Part shown: positions 33,652 through 43,942 of the stretch, in pieces
How the letters are laid out: every line of letters begins with the position of its first letter
Position numbering within the stretch: the first letter of the stretch is position 1
Assembly (NCBI GenBank): GCA_025201765.1
Contig: MU623362.1
Span: 1 to 64,000 of the forward strand
Reading direction: 5' to 3'
DNA length: 64,000 nucleotides
Source: Daldinia sp. FL1419
Taxonomy: Eukaryota; Ascomycota; Sordariomycetes; Xylariales; Hypoxylaceae
Position numbers and translations under genes: made by a program
Notes under the pieces: model-generated
Told to the model about the DNA's origin: nothing
The model's database searches: none
Seen by the model: only the letters and a program-made list of their open reading frames with translations

Positions 33652-34907
33652 TTACTCGGTAGCTTGTGATTGGCTGCGGCGCATCTTCTCAGCTTCGAGG
33701 TTCTCGTAGAGTAGAAACAGCGCGGACTCGTTGGCTTTCGCCGTTCCCATTATAGTGAACATTCGCTCGCCAGTTTCATCGTGTGGTGCCTAGATGACAT
33801 TTTTAGTCGTTAAGCCTTAACAAATGGTTGGGTTAGTCCTACCTTGGCAATAGAAATACGGGCGCCCGAAGTCTTGCGGATCTCGCTAATCTTGCTTCCG
33901 CCACGTCCAATGATGCATCCAACCATATCTGCGGGGATGCTAATATTCTGAGTCTGGATCTCATCTCCATTCTCATCATGCGTTGGTGGCCCACGGGTGG
34001 CCGCATCGGAATCCGACCGCCGATTGTATGGACGCACGCCCCCATTGCTAAAGTCGGCACCGTTTCCCGTTCGCATCACACGAGTGCCGCCGTAATCACC
34101 TCTACTGGATGAATTGTACGCTACCCCGCCAGTGCTAGAAGCACCACCAAGGGACCCCGCACCGCCGGGCGCAGTTCGAACAGCAGGATTGTAGAGTACA
34201 GTACCGGTACCACGCTGCCAGTCATCAACCAAGCATTTGCAGATTTCCCAGACAGCTCGCTGGATGCCTTCGGGTGTTCCCTGCACCTCAACGATTCTCT
34301 CGGTCGATTGTGGTAACATTTCCTTCTGCGCGACCATGCGCACGCCGGAGACGTCTTGGATATGCTTGATTTTCAAACCCGCTCTGCCAATAATAGTACC
34401 CATCTGGTTGTGGGAGATAAGCAGCTTGATTTCTTGACGATTAGGTTGTGCATTAGTTGCGCGCTGCGAATAATAAGTGGTAGGGGGGCGCTCACGATGT
34501 GTTCCGCTACTCTGTATAACACCTCCCATTCCCACCGCAGGAGCGCCTTCCAAGAGCGCGCGAGCGACGATAGAGTATGCTCTAGAAATGGGATCGCAAC
34601 CACCCGAAATGGTCAGGACGCGATCATGCACGCCTTGCACGACCTTGCTTACACCGGCCCTAACCCCGGTTTCATCTCGCAGGTCTGCGACATTCTTACC
34701 TCCCTTACCAATTATGACTCCGGCTTCTTTGGAGGAGACAATGGCGCGAAGCGTCAATTGAGCTACAGCATATTCCTCGTCAGTCTTGGGCGCGGGCTCG
34801 CCGTCCGGGCCTAGACGATTCTCATTTTCTTCAAGCTTTAGCTGGTCCAGAGAGGGCGATAATAGATCGTTGCCATTTGGCGAGAGAGTGTCCTGGGCAA
34901 CAGACAT
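33652..34907 (-). CDS. Three-KH-domain RNA-binding protein (PBP2/HEK2/Rnc1 type)
   Basis: Exons 34907-33843 and 33789-33652 (minus strand) give 400 aa. The 53-nt phase-0 intron (GTAGGA...TCTAG) lies within KH3 and must be removed to complete it with APHDETGERMFTIMGTAK. KH1 is at about residues 50-119 (GVIIGKGGKNV), KH2 at 158-228 (GTIIGRAGLKIK) and KH3 at 320-385 (GCIIGRGGSKIS); all three have the GXXG RNA-contact loop. The 235-310 linker is Gly/Ser-rich with RG pairs. Architecture matches PCBP/hnRNP-K-like proteins of fungi, such as S. pombe Rnc1 and S. cerevisiae Pbp2 and Hek2, which bind C/U-rich or UCAU-containing mRNAs and set their stability or localisation. Which of these it equals cannot be decided from sequence alone. 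Confidence 0.9.
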
Positions 34908-37900
34908 GTTGACGGATAGGTTGTGTATGATGATGTTAGCTTGGGTGGTATTTGCTATGTCAGCCGCGTCTGACTGGATGGTTTGACCCGAGTTAATTAG
35001 GAACTAGCAGCTCCCAATGTTTCCTCGAAAAGTCTATGGTTGCGCAGGAGATCTCGTTGGCTGACGCTGAATGGGGGCGGGTGTACGTAGAAAAAGTGGT
35101 ACAGGAGTGGATTGCTATAAGCTCCAGATCTGGTGATAAAGGACGGGCTGCACGCAGTTAGCTCTGATAAGCTGTGTATTGCTGCGGGGAAGGTATCCGT
35201 TAATGGTCATGTAAGGGAAGGATGCAAGACTCAGAAGAGGAAAAAGGGCCAAGAAACGGTTGAAACGAGATTGACAAACAGATCTTATCTCGTCAGAGGC
35301 TGTTGCATCTGCACGATTTTGACATGTGGTTGTAGAAAATAGAAATAAAAATACAGCCAATACAGAACCATTAGGAAGAAAGGATAAGTTATTATGCGAA
35401 ATTGGGGCTTGAATAGGCGGGGCACTGCATACCTCTTAACTGACCTTCCGCTGCGGTGTCTGTACTGCGCAGTATGTCTTTGAAGAAATTCCTGCGTTCT
35501 AGCCGGGTCTGGTTGGTTTTTGCGGGGGTGGGAAGGTTTTTTTTTTTGTCTTTTTTTGTCTTTCCCCTCTGCTTTCTTCTCGCTTGTTTCCCTACCTAGG
35601 GTCTTGCTATCACAATCCACGCGAGGACGGAGACTTTTTTTTTTTTTTTTTGGATTTTTAGATGGAGACAGGGACCGTAGTTGACGGCTGGGTCTCGGCA
35701 GGCCGGCCAAGGTGGCCTAGTAAGTATGTAGGTAGGTAACGGTGCGTTTGACCGGGGTTGGATAAGCGGTGATGGGTCCTAAATAAGGAAAGAGGCCAAT
35801 TGCGACAACTGGTACCGTATGTACCAGCGTGGGCTGTGTCTGGTGAAAGAAATTGGTTGGTCCAAATAGGACAAAGAAGAACGAAAGAGGCGTCAAATGT
35901 ATGAGAATAGTTTAGCGGTTGAGGGGTTGGAAGGACGAAAACGACGAGAAGGATGCGGATGGAGAGGGGAAGTAGGTTGATGAGAGTGAGGTTACGGAGA
36001 GGTTGTGTGTATGATGGAGGGTTGGTAAGGGAAAAAGGTAGATGAGTTGAATTTTGGTTGAGGTGAGAAAAGGTACGGAGAGAAGTAAGGAGATTGGAGA
36101 CTGAGAAACGGGATTGAAGAAAGAACCTGGAAGCATAGGTCATAGGCGCAGGCGCAGGCGTAGGCGACTAAAATAATAAGAGGTATGTAGGTAGGTAGTA
36201 AAACTAAAAGGTATGGAAGTCTCGACTACTTGTATCGTAGACAATAATTTGGGGACAAGGTTAGGTGCAACAAGCATGCTCTTGCATCGGTAGCACTATC
36301 TTGCAAGAGCTAGTACCAATACAAATGCGTACATACCACCTGGCCACATACCTTCCAGGTTACCATAGATTGTCATTAGGGTTAGATAGAGTAAGTAAGT
36401 AGGTACATTCCCCGTAACTCTATTTTGCGGGTTATCACCTACTTGTAGATTTGTACCTAAATTTCCTAGATGTACGGCATTTACCATGCTTTCTTGATGA
36501 TAGATGTAAATACCTACTAGCCTGCCTTATATTAAACCTGTCAGATATCTACCCGGTAAGCAGGTCACATCTTCACCTAACGTACTACCTCAGAGGTAGG
36601 TGCTTTGTATGACCAGGCCACTTACATAAGGTACATATGGATATACGCTACATCTAAGCATACTAATAGGTACCTACATGTATGCTTGGGTATTTAATGA
36701 CGTAATTGTACCTTGCTGACGGCGGCAAGCCTCATAAAGAGGATTGGATAGGTACTTACTTACCCAGGTACCCAAGGCATGCAACGACAAGCAGGCTTTC
36801 TTTTAAGAGGTCCATGCCGCATACCGCATACCGCATACCGCTCACTCACTAAAACTTAAAAACGCCTTTGGATTAGCTTGGGTAACTGTGCCACATGCAG
36901 AAAGCGACGTGGGGAGTTCGGATAGAGAAAGAGGGGTCCTTATGTAAATCCCTGGCATTACGTACTTACACTACTCGCGCACATTTCGGTAAGTGGGCAA
37001 ATATGTAGACTCGGGGTATGATATGTCAACTAATCGACTCCGGTAACTATGTGGTTGTTATCCAAGTAGCCTTTGTTATTCCCGGTAAAATTCAAAAACA
37101 TTCCAGGGGGTTTCACTTAGGACGAGAAAAAAAAAGAAATTTACATCTGTTGATATTTATCGGTTCAAAGTCTCATGATCAAGCCTCCATGCGTATAATC
37201 GGAGTCTTCCGTATCAGAGAACAGGTTACCAGGTATAAATGCTCCAAACCATGGTATCTGAACTAGGTAGTTAATAGAAGCTAATACTGTCACTTACATA
37301 TATGTAACTATGTAAGTATGTAGAAGCATAAGAAGTACTTATCGTGCATAACCACAAGTGCGGGTATACACACGCACGCTTCCATTTATGTACATACATA
37401 CATGCATGTTCCCACTTTTGAGTGCCTTGCTTTCTGGTTATTGCTTCCATAACTTCACCTGTATTTATACAACCGACTATTGCACCATTTTCTGATAAGT
37501 ACACCTACTTATAATGTAACCAGGTACTTAAAGAAGCGTCCCAAGCTGATAAACGTTGGTTTTTTTTCCCCTTTAGCGGAAAGGAGACGTAATATTTTGA
37601 TATGGATTCACTATAAGTCAGAATTAATATATCTGGTAGTTTTTTCACGATCATTTGACAATGTTAAATAGGTATATAATATATTTTAAATATCACCAAC
37701 TATCTAACGAGGTATATCGTCTCCTAGAAACATCTCGAAATGGATGTCAGTTATGGACATATAGACCTGTTACAATTCCTATAGATACCTAGATACTTAC
37801 TTAAATACGAAGCATATTGACTTAGGGACATACAAAAAGCGAACCTTGTAAGACCTTATATATAGTACATATATTCAAGTCTATATCACAGAATTTACAT

Positions 37901-39787
37901 GTGTATCTCCATCAAGGGTTTAAGGTATATACATATCTCTCAGGTGAATACTAGGCCGGTGTATCTCGATCATATCGCACCAAAGCTTTTTTCTTAATCA
38001 CATCCCCGGTTCCCGCAAGCCTACAATAGCGAGTATGATAGTTTTTTGCTCCTTCAACATAGTCCCATTGAATGCAGGCATCAAATTTAGTCTCGGCTCT
38101 CCTGGGTATGTTACTACAATAGCATCTTTGCTATACCTACTAGGTAGGTACTGATATTATGGAGGAAAAGAAGTTGGTAGCAATACGTTATCAGAGATTA
38201 GCATCGAGATTCGTTTCCTTGAGTAGGTTAGCCAGTTACCATAGGTCAAGCTGAAGATCATTGCTGGGGGGAATAACTAGCGTGTGACGAAAGATTATTT
38301 CGGGATCAAGTTCTCTCTACCCTCTAGGTAACTAATATGGTAGACTTCAAGAAATTACAGGAAAGGGATATTAATTAGGATATATCTGCTAGGTCCACTT
38401 TGCGTATCGTTTCCTCAGTGATGTAGGTACGATCTGGGATTCACTAACTGGCAGTCTATAAGAAAGCTACTTGTCTACACTCAATAGGCGTATACGCGTA
38501 AACGAATTCTAATCTCAACAGCGTGAAGTCGGTTGTGCGACTATACCGACCGAAACAAATACAACATTGGCCTCCGCGTCTCGGACCTATCGTTCCAGTT
38601 GTAAGGCACGGTTCAAGCCTCCATAATGAAGCCGTTAAAGTTCTCGATGTCACCCAATAAGGGAGTAAAGCATGTGGTATTGGCTATAGAGTCACAGTGT
38701 AGCGGTAGCCCCAAAGCGAATCACATTTCTCGCCTACTTTTGGCATGCAAGTCGGAACTCGTACCGTCTTACGGTTGGTCCCCCGTACAAACCGATAAAT
38801 AGGACAATGTGAAATTCCAAGAACCCTTGTAGCGAGCGTCTCTCGTCGAGTCATTGGATGTCAGCCTTACGGAGTGTGCGAGAACAAAACACGAGAATAT
38901 TACTTAGGGGGCTTAGGGAACCGTCATTTATTTTTGGTTTAACTAATCTTAACTTTACAACTTCCATTGCCAAATACGTCAAGGGCCATACTCCATATTT
39001 ACGTAGAAGTAGGTTTCTACGCGGAGGAGTTATTCAATGATCTATTAAAAAGCCGCGTTCAAGCCGGTGCTCGCCGATGAGTTAATTCGGGTTGCTCACT
39101 AATACTTTGCTAGTAGGCCCGTGAAGAATACCTAAGCCGCGAGATGCGTATGTTGTGTAACTCGATCCTGCATATATCCTAGGACCATATTTCCTAGGGC
39201 GGCAAAAGCGGGCAACATGTTCACACGAGATAGAGGCCGGTTAGATGTGCCATAAACAATACCATGCCTATGAGGTTCCATTCCGCTGGACTGTTCATAC
39301 CCCCACCCAACGTGGCAATTGACGAAGCATATCGAGTTGCCGAAAGAGAAAGCCGCGAGAAACTGCTTGCTGCAAAACGTATCATCGCCAATAACCGATA
39401 ATTGGTCAGTCATAAAACTTCCGCGGGTAACCATTTGCTGTCTGTTGAGGGGTAATGGCTCCCTAACTCTTATCATAGCATTTTGTGCTTAGGCGTTGGC
39501 GTTGGCGTGCGGATGTCGTCGTGCAGCGTATGGTTATAAACAGCACTGCGACGATCTCGCGTAGTTGATATATTATTCAGTCCCTAGTGCTACTCGGGGG
39601 CGATAGGTTGAAAGGCGGTGTTAAGTTCTAGCAAGTATCTAGCGGTCAAGGAGGTAAAGGTATGAAGCTAGGTAGGCATCTAGCAATGTATTATGGTATT
39701 GTTAGTAAGATGAAAGTTCTTGTATTAATATTGATTCGCAATGCCGATCTCGATATACGACCGGCTATCGCTAGCAAAGCGTGCGAC
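34908..39787. other. Long intergenic region (4.9 kb)
   Basis: The first 1.3 kb, with T-rich tracts at 35537-35570 and 35634-35651, is probably the promoter and leader of the KH gene. Its overlapping frames at 35285-36143 read as low-complexity Ser/Pro/Lys translations of pyrimidine tracts and are not considered genes. A CCGCATA tandem lies at 36814-36840. From 36200 to 39480 TAGG/GGTA words recur and no gene is seen; the best frame (39132-39476 minus, 114 codons) has no family features. The last 300 bp are the 3' flank of the next gene. Confidence 0.5.
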
Positions 39788-41641
39788 TCATCTTTGCCGT
39801 AGGGTATTCTCATGTTGTAACCAGAATCTCTTGCATGCTAGATGCCCCCAATGGTCAACCCACCATTCACCGAAGCTATCTTCGACCTCGTAATCGACTT
39901 TCGAGATTCTCTCATTACGCTTCAAACCGCAGACAATGCACGGTTTAGGGGCAGTGGGTACCATCTTCTCGGTCTGGATCGGCATTGATTCTGAGATTTC
40001 GGGAACCTTTAGTTGCTCTGACTTGTTCTTCATTGATGAATTAGCAGCTGCAACTGCGGATCGAAGGCGACCTATTTGTTCCTTCCAGTTAACCACAACA
40101 TCGGCTGCTTCGCGATCTTCACGTGCTGCCTGCGCCTTATCTACACCAGCGAGCTTCATTCCTTTGCTCCCCGCAGCCGATATAGACATCCTCTGTGCGA
40201 GGAACTTATCCCTATGCCATCTTAGCTTGCGACCCGCGATAATTCGCGCTAGGACCGTCGCCAAAGCTAAATAACCCTTTAGATACTCGACCGTCTTTGG
40301 ATCCGATAAAATACGGTTCTTAACAGAGAAAGGTTGCCCGCTAACAGGTTTATATAGTAACGTATTCGCCTGAGCGAATAGTTCTGGGAATACTGACAAT
40401 AGTACTGACGGAGGGGGTACATTAGTTGGTGGTAAGTCGTCTTTCGGCTCCATCGACTGTTTCTCGGTCTTGACATCGACAGGGTTCCAATCCCAAGATG
40501 AGCTTTGAGGCTTAGATACTGCCGGCGCCGCCCGGGCAGTAGCTGGTTTGGGTTGAACCGGCTCAACCGAGTCCCAATTCCAATCAGATTTGGCCTTGGT
40601 ATTAGACCCCGTTTTCTCATCTGGAAAGTCATCAAAAGTGCCCCAATCCTCACCGAAGCCATCACTCCCGACTGAATTTTGGGCGTTGAGGGACGGCCAC
40701 GCAGTCAGGGGTGACGTCTTTGACTCGTTTTTAGGCGGCTTTTCAACCGTCGGTGTAGCAACAGCGAGTCCGGGAAATGGGTTCCTTTCTTGAAAGGACG
40801 GAGATCGTGGCGCCTGCGGATAAGAAACAGGTCCCGCCAGATTCAAAGGCGAGAGTGTTTGGAGAGTTTGTGACCTAGTAGCAGTCTTGGGAAGCGAATA
40901 AGAATCGATCGATAAAAGGTCTGGCGCCTTTTGCGCAGGTGATGCAACCGTCTCAAAATCTCCGAAGTCCTCATCCTCCTCCCCCCCAAAGTCATCGGCA
41001 TCGAATAGGACATTTGGATTCGAATTGGGGGCTCTTTTAGTGACCCCTGAAGATGCAGTACTCGGTACTGGCATCACAACTTGCCTAGGCATAGTTTGTG
41101 CTGATGATGATGCGCCTGTTTTGCCTTGCGATATGGCCAAATTCTTAAGGTCTAGGAGATTATTTGTCACAAGGTCCATCGTCGAGGCCCGTACAACTCG
41201 TGTCCGTTGGAGTGTTAGATTCTGTGGCTCCTTACTTATCGAACCCGATAGAGAAGTTGATGTGGTTGAGAGTACAGGTGGTTGACTTGCATTTTCCGCA
41301 ACCTCAAACTCGCCCCAGCCATCGTCATCGTCATCGTTATTATCCTCCACTTTGGGTATCGACTGATTAGATTGTAAGGGTGCGGCTACCCAAGTATTGG
41401 CACCTAGAGGCTGTTGATTATTCTGTAGTTGGCCGCTCCATTGACTTGGCCTGTTATTCCATTGTTGAGCAACGGAGCCCGGGCCTTGGCCGGTATTGGT
41501 GCCGGTATTTGCTGCGTTGCCGATTCCGAAAGAGAAGGGATCAGATGCGAATGAAGAAGCTTGACCGGAAGCCTTGGGTTGGTGCCCTTTTGAGGGGCTC
41601 TCCGAGGTGTCCTCGAAGGCAGCAAAGAGATCTGCGGACAT
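39788..41641 (-). CDS. ppk6-like fungal protein with trafficking-type acidic motifs and a C-terminal Zn-binding-like module
   Basis: A single exon of 617 aa starting MSADLFAAFEDTSESP. Despite the family name (serine/threonine-protein kinase ppk6) often attached to such proteins, no kinase motif (GXGXXG, HRD or DFG) can be found. Three acidic-aromatic motifs of the kind seen in aftiphilin and other clathrin-adaptor partners occur: DGWGEFEVAEN (108-118), EDEDFGDFETV (222-232) and EDWGTFDDFPDE (331-342). The N-terminal two thirds are Ser/Pro/Gln-rich. The folded part begins near residue 410: LLSVFPELFAQANTLLYKP, then a helical ALATVLARIIAGRKLRWHRDKFL and a basic coiled region. The C-terminus has CIVCG at 568-571 and HWGHLAC at 597-603, a plausible CX2C/HX2C zinc site. 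A role in endocytic or Golgi trafficking is inferred from the motifs only. Confidence 0.82.
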   Translation of the reverse strand: MSADLFAAFEDTSESPSKGHQPKASGQASSFASDPFSFGIGNAANTGTNTGQGPGSVAQQWNNRPSQWSGQLQNNQQPLGANTWVAAPLQSNQSIPKVEDNNDDDDDGWGEFEVAENASQPPVLSTTSTSLSGSISKEPQNLTLQRTRVVRASTMDLVTNNLLDLKNLAISQGKTGASSSAQTMPRQVVMPVPSTASSGVTKRAPNSNPNVLFDADDFGGEEDEDFGDFETVASPAQKAPDLLSIDSYSLPKTATRSQTLQTLSPLNLAGPVSYPQAPRSPSFQERNPFPGLAVATPTVEKPPKNESKTSPLTAWPSLNAQNSVGSDGFGEDWGTFDDFPDEKTGSNTKAKSDWNWDSVEPVQPKPATARAAPAVSKPQSSSWDWNPVDVKTEKQSMEPKDDLPPTNVPPPSVLLSVFPELFAQANTLLYKPVSGQPFSVKNRILSDPKTVEYLKGYLALATVLARIIAGRKLRWHRDKFLAQRMSISAAGSKGMKLAGVDKAQAAREDREAADVVVNWKEQIGRLRSAVAAANSSMKNKSEQLKVPEISESMPIQTEKMVPTAPKPCIVCGLKRNERISKVDYEVEDSFGEWWVDHWGHLACKRFWLQHENTLRQR

Positions 41642-42417
41642 ATCACAGACGCACCAATACTGATTACCTAGTTAACCGAGTTCCATATGTATAACTAGAA
41701 TAGACTAAAGTACGTTTGATGCTTTGTATGTTACACCGGGAATAAGAAAAAGATGAGGAAAGTTTCTCGGTGTTGAGGCTGAGCCCGAGAGTCGGGGTCG
41801 GTTTAAACGGACTTTTGATGATTTGTGGCAGGGATTCCGGCGAGCTTTCGGGAGACGATTTCGCTAACTTAAAACAGTAGGTACCATGTAATTTATTTAT
41901 GGGCCCTGGAGTACCTGGTGGAAGTACTTAGGTACTTAATCAATAACAGTGGAATATACATAGGTAACATAGTCGGTACTGGACATCCATGTACCTATGA
42001 GAGTTAGGTACTAACTACCTACCTAATGTAATAGGTAAATCTCAATTTTTGAATGCAGGCAGTTCTTGTTAATAGCAGTCTCTTATATGCCTCTACGTTC
42101 ACGGGCCTAATAAAGCAATTAACCTAGGGAACTCGAATCCACTTTGGATTTAAATATGCTAAGTATATCTCGACCCCCTGCTAGCTCCATAAACGGATTC
42201 TTTATAGTCATGCGAGATGGATCCTGGCCGTATGCCACGGTAGCATGTCACGATAATCAACCGCGAAGCAAACGCCGCGATGCTTCGGAAATTCTTATAG
42301 GTTCTTATATAAAAGCTATATGTGTTTGTGTAAGCCGATCGCATCTATGCGTATGCGTCTATACTCGAGCATACTCAAGTATAAGCGACTTGGCTATCTA
42401 TCAACCCCCCAAAAGCA
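41642..42417. other. Divergent intergenic region
   Basis: The region lies between the ppk6-like gene (leftward) and the bZIP gene (rightward). TAGGTAC-type words are dense at 41880-42040. An open frame running through 42144-42614 is mostly non-coding: only its last part is exon 2 of the bZIP gene. Confidence 0.5.
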
Positions 42418-43367
42418 ATGCCCACCCTAACGGAAGTAGGTTAATACATACACTAGAAATCCAACATGGAGAAGCAATACCTATTAAATATCTTACTAAC
42501 ACAACACGGAGCATCCAGGCGCTTGGCCCTGAGGAAGACTGGTCCGGTCTGAAGGACGCAAAGGTGAGACGAAAACTACAGAACCGACTAAACGTCCGCG
42601 CACATCGTAAGTAACTCGCCCTGCCTCATGTAGCAACATCAAGGCGCTTATTTGGATCATTGTTAGGTAGACGGAAGGCGATGCTATCAAAAACAAAGAC
42701 CCAGACAGCAACCCACAATTCGACAGACGTAGCAGAGCAGCATCACCCGTCGGAGAGCCAAGAACATAAGATTCAGCGTGACACTGGCTCCTTACTCGTC
42801 GAATTCTCAAAATTACAGTTACAGGAGAGGGATTGTACCTCTCGGGATCAAGCAATTGCATTTCCACTTACACTGGACCACTTGATTCCCTTGGTACACT
42901 ATAATTTTATTCGTGGGGTCTTGACCAATATGGCAATCCTGGGTCTCCAAGAGAGCTTTCCTCCAGAGTGTTCTCGATTCTGGACCGGCATGACGCTCTT
43001 TCCGGCTCCGTCTACTATTCCCGAGTCTCTCCAACAAACGGAACTACAGCGGAGTACGCCGCATGAACCATGGATCGATCTCATACCAGATAAACAAATA
43101 CGCGATAACGCAATACTAGCAGCAGGAAGCTTTACGAGGCAGGACGTCGAAATAGCCGTAGCAGGTTCTATTGATGGAAGATCAAACATGCTCGAGTTAA
43201 ACGGGGTGATAGCCTGGGGCGATCCTTGGCGACCCGAGGCGTGGGAGTTCACCGAAGGGTTCATAAAAGAATTTCCTTTTCTCGTGAAAGGTTGCTGGAG
43301 AATGCTCGAGTCTACTAATCGATGGCGGGCGTTACGGGACGAGGAACCGTTGGTATTGGAATTATAA
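42418..43367 (+). CDS. bZIP-type basic-region protein with DUF3425
   Basis: Three exons, 42418-42435, 42519-42606 and 42667-43367, give 268 aa. Exon 1 is only 18 nt (MPTLTE) and ends at GTAGGT; intron 1 (83 nt) has TTACTAAC and CCAG; intron 2 (60 nt) starts GTAAGT and ends GTTAG. The joined N-terminus reads GPEEDWSGLKDAKVRRKLQ followed by NRLNVRAHRRRK, the basic region of the fungal AP-1-like class (N-X2-R-A-X-R). No regular leucine heptads follow, as is common in this class. Residues 85-268 match DUF3425: HLIPLVHYNFIRGVL, LIPDKQIRDNAIL, VIAWGDPWRPEAWEFTEGF and LESTNRWRALRDEEPL. Such proteins are putative transcription factors in ascomycetes, mostly uncharacterised. The tiny first exon is supported by phase and splice signals only; a longer frame starting at 42156 is the alternative. 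Confidence 0.82.
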
Positions 43368-43942
43368 TATCATGCCACGTCTTCACTCTCGCGTAAAATA
43401 GGAAAATAATAAAATAGTAAAATAGACCTAACGCATCATCCCTAGCTCAGTTGCAAAATATCCAGCGTATGAAGATGAAGTTGAACTCATTCCAAGGTTT
43501 TTGGCATGTCTAAGATGCATGTAAATGTTAAAAGACATGTCTACGCGCCTCCAGGAGAAGTTACCTACCTAGGCTCGCGTGCCCAATCAATAGTAAGTAC
43601 ATGTAAGTATCTTATGCAGAGAAGGTACAATATCTCCAGGTGCATTAGCGTCAAGCGTCAAGCGTCAATCGTCAATCGTCAATCGTCAATCGTCAATGCA
43701 GTCGAAGCTGACGTAACACACGGATCAAGCATGGAAGGTCAGTCAAGTTAACCGCGGGGTTCCGAGTCGCGCTAATACATCCCTCTCTTATCAAACCGCC
43801 ACCTCCCAACAGCTGTCAGCTGGCAGCCAGTCTTTCCAACTTCAGATCAGTCTCTCTCTTTAAAGCTACCTCTTATTTTCTCCGGCCAGCGCATATCGTA
43901 ACAAGTAATCGAGATAGTCGGAATAGATAGGCTAGAGAAATC
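43368..43942. other. Intergenic region upstream of the Rab GAP gene
   Basis: It contains short AAATAGTAAAATAG repeats just after the bZIP stop, the 7-bp array at 43648-43696 and a CAGCTGTCAGCTGGCAGCCAG stretch near 43809. It is the presumed promoter of the TBC gene. Confidence 0.5.
43648..43696. repeat. Seven 7-bp tandem units containing CGTCA
   Basis: Three GCGTCAA units are followed by four TCGTCAA units with no interruption. On the minus strand each contains TGACG, the half-site of CREB/ATF-type bZIP factors. The array ends 246 bp upstream of the TBC gene's ATG. Confidence 0.85.

Noticed and set aside
35285..36143. Overlapping minus-strand frames of 141 and 161 codons
   Set aside because: They are translations of pyrimidine-rich leader DNA with low-complexity Ser/Pro/Lys content and no conserved motif.
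42144..42435. Upstream extension of the bZIP frame
   Set aside because: The residues are unlike any DUF3425 N-terminus, and a donor and branch site mark this stretch as promoter, 5' UTR and intron.
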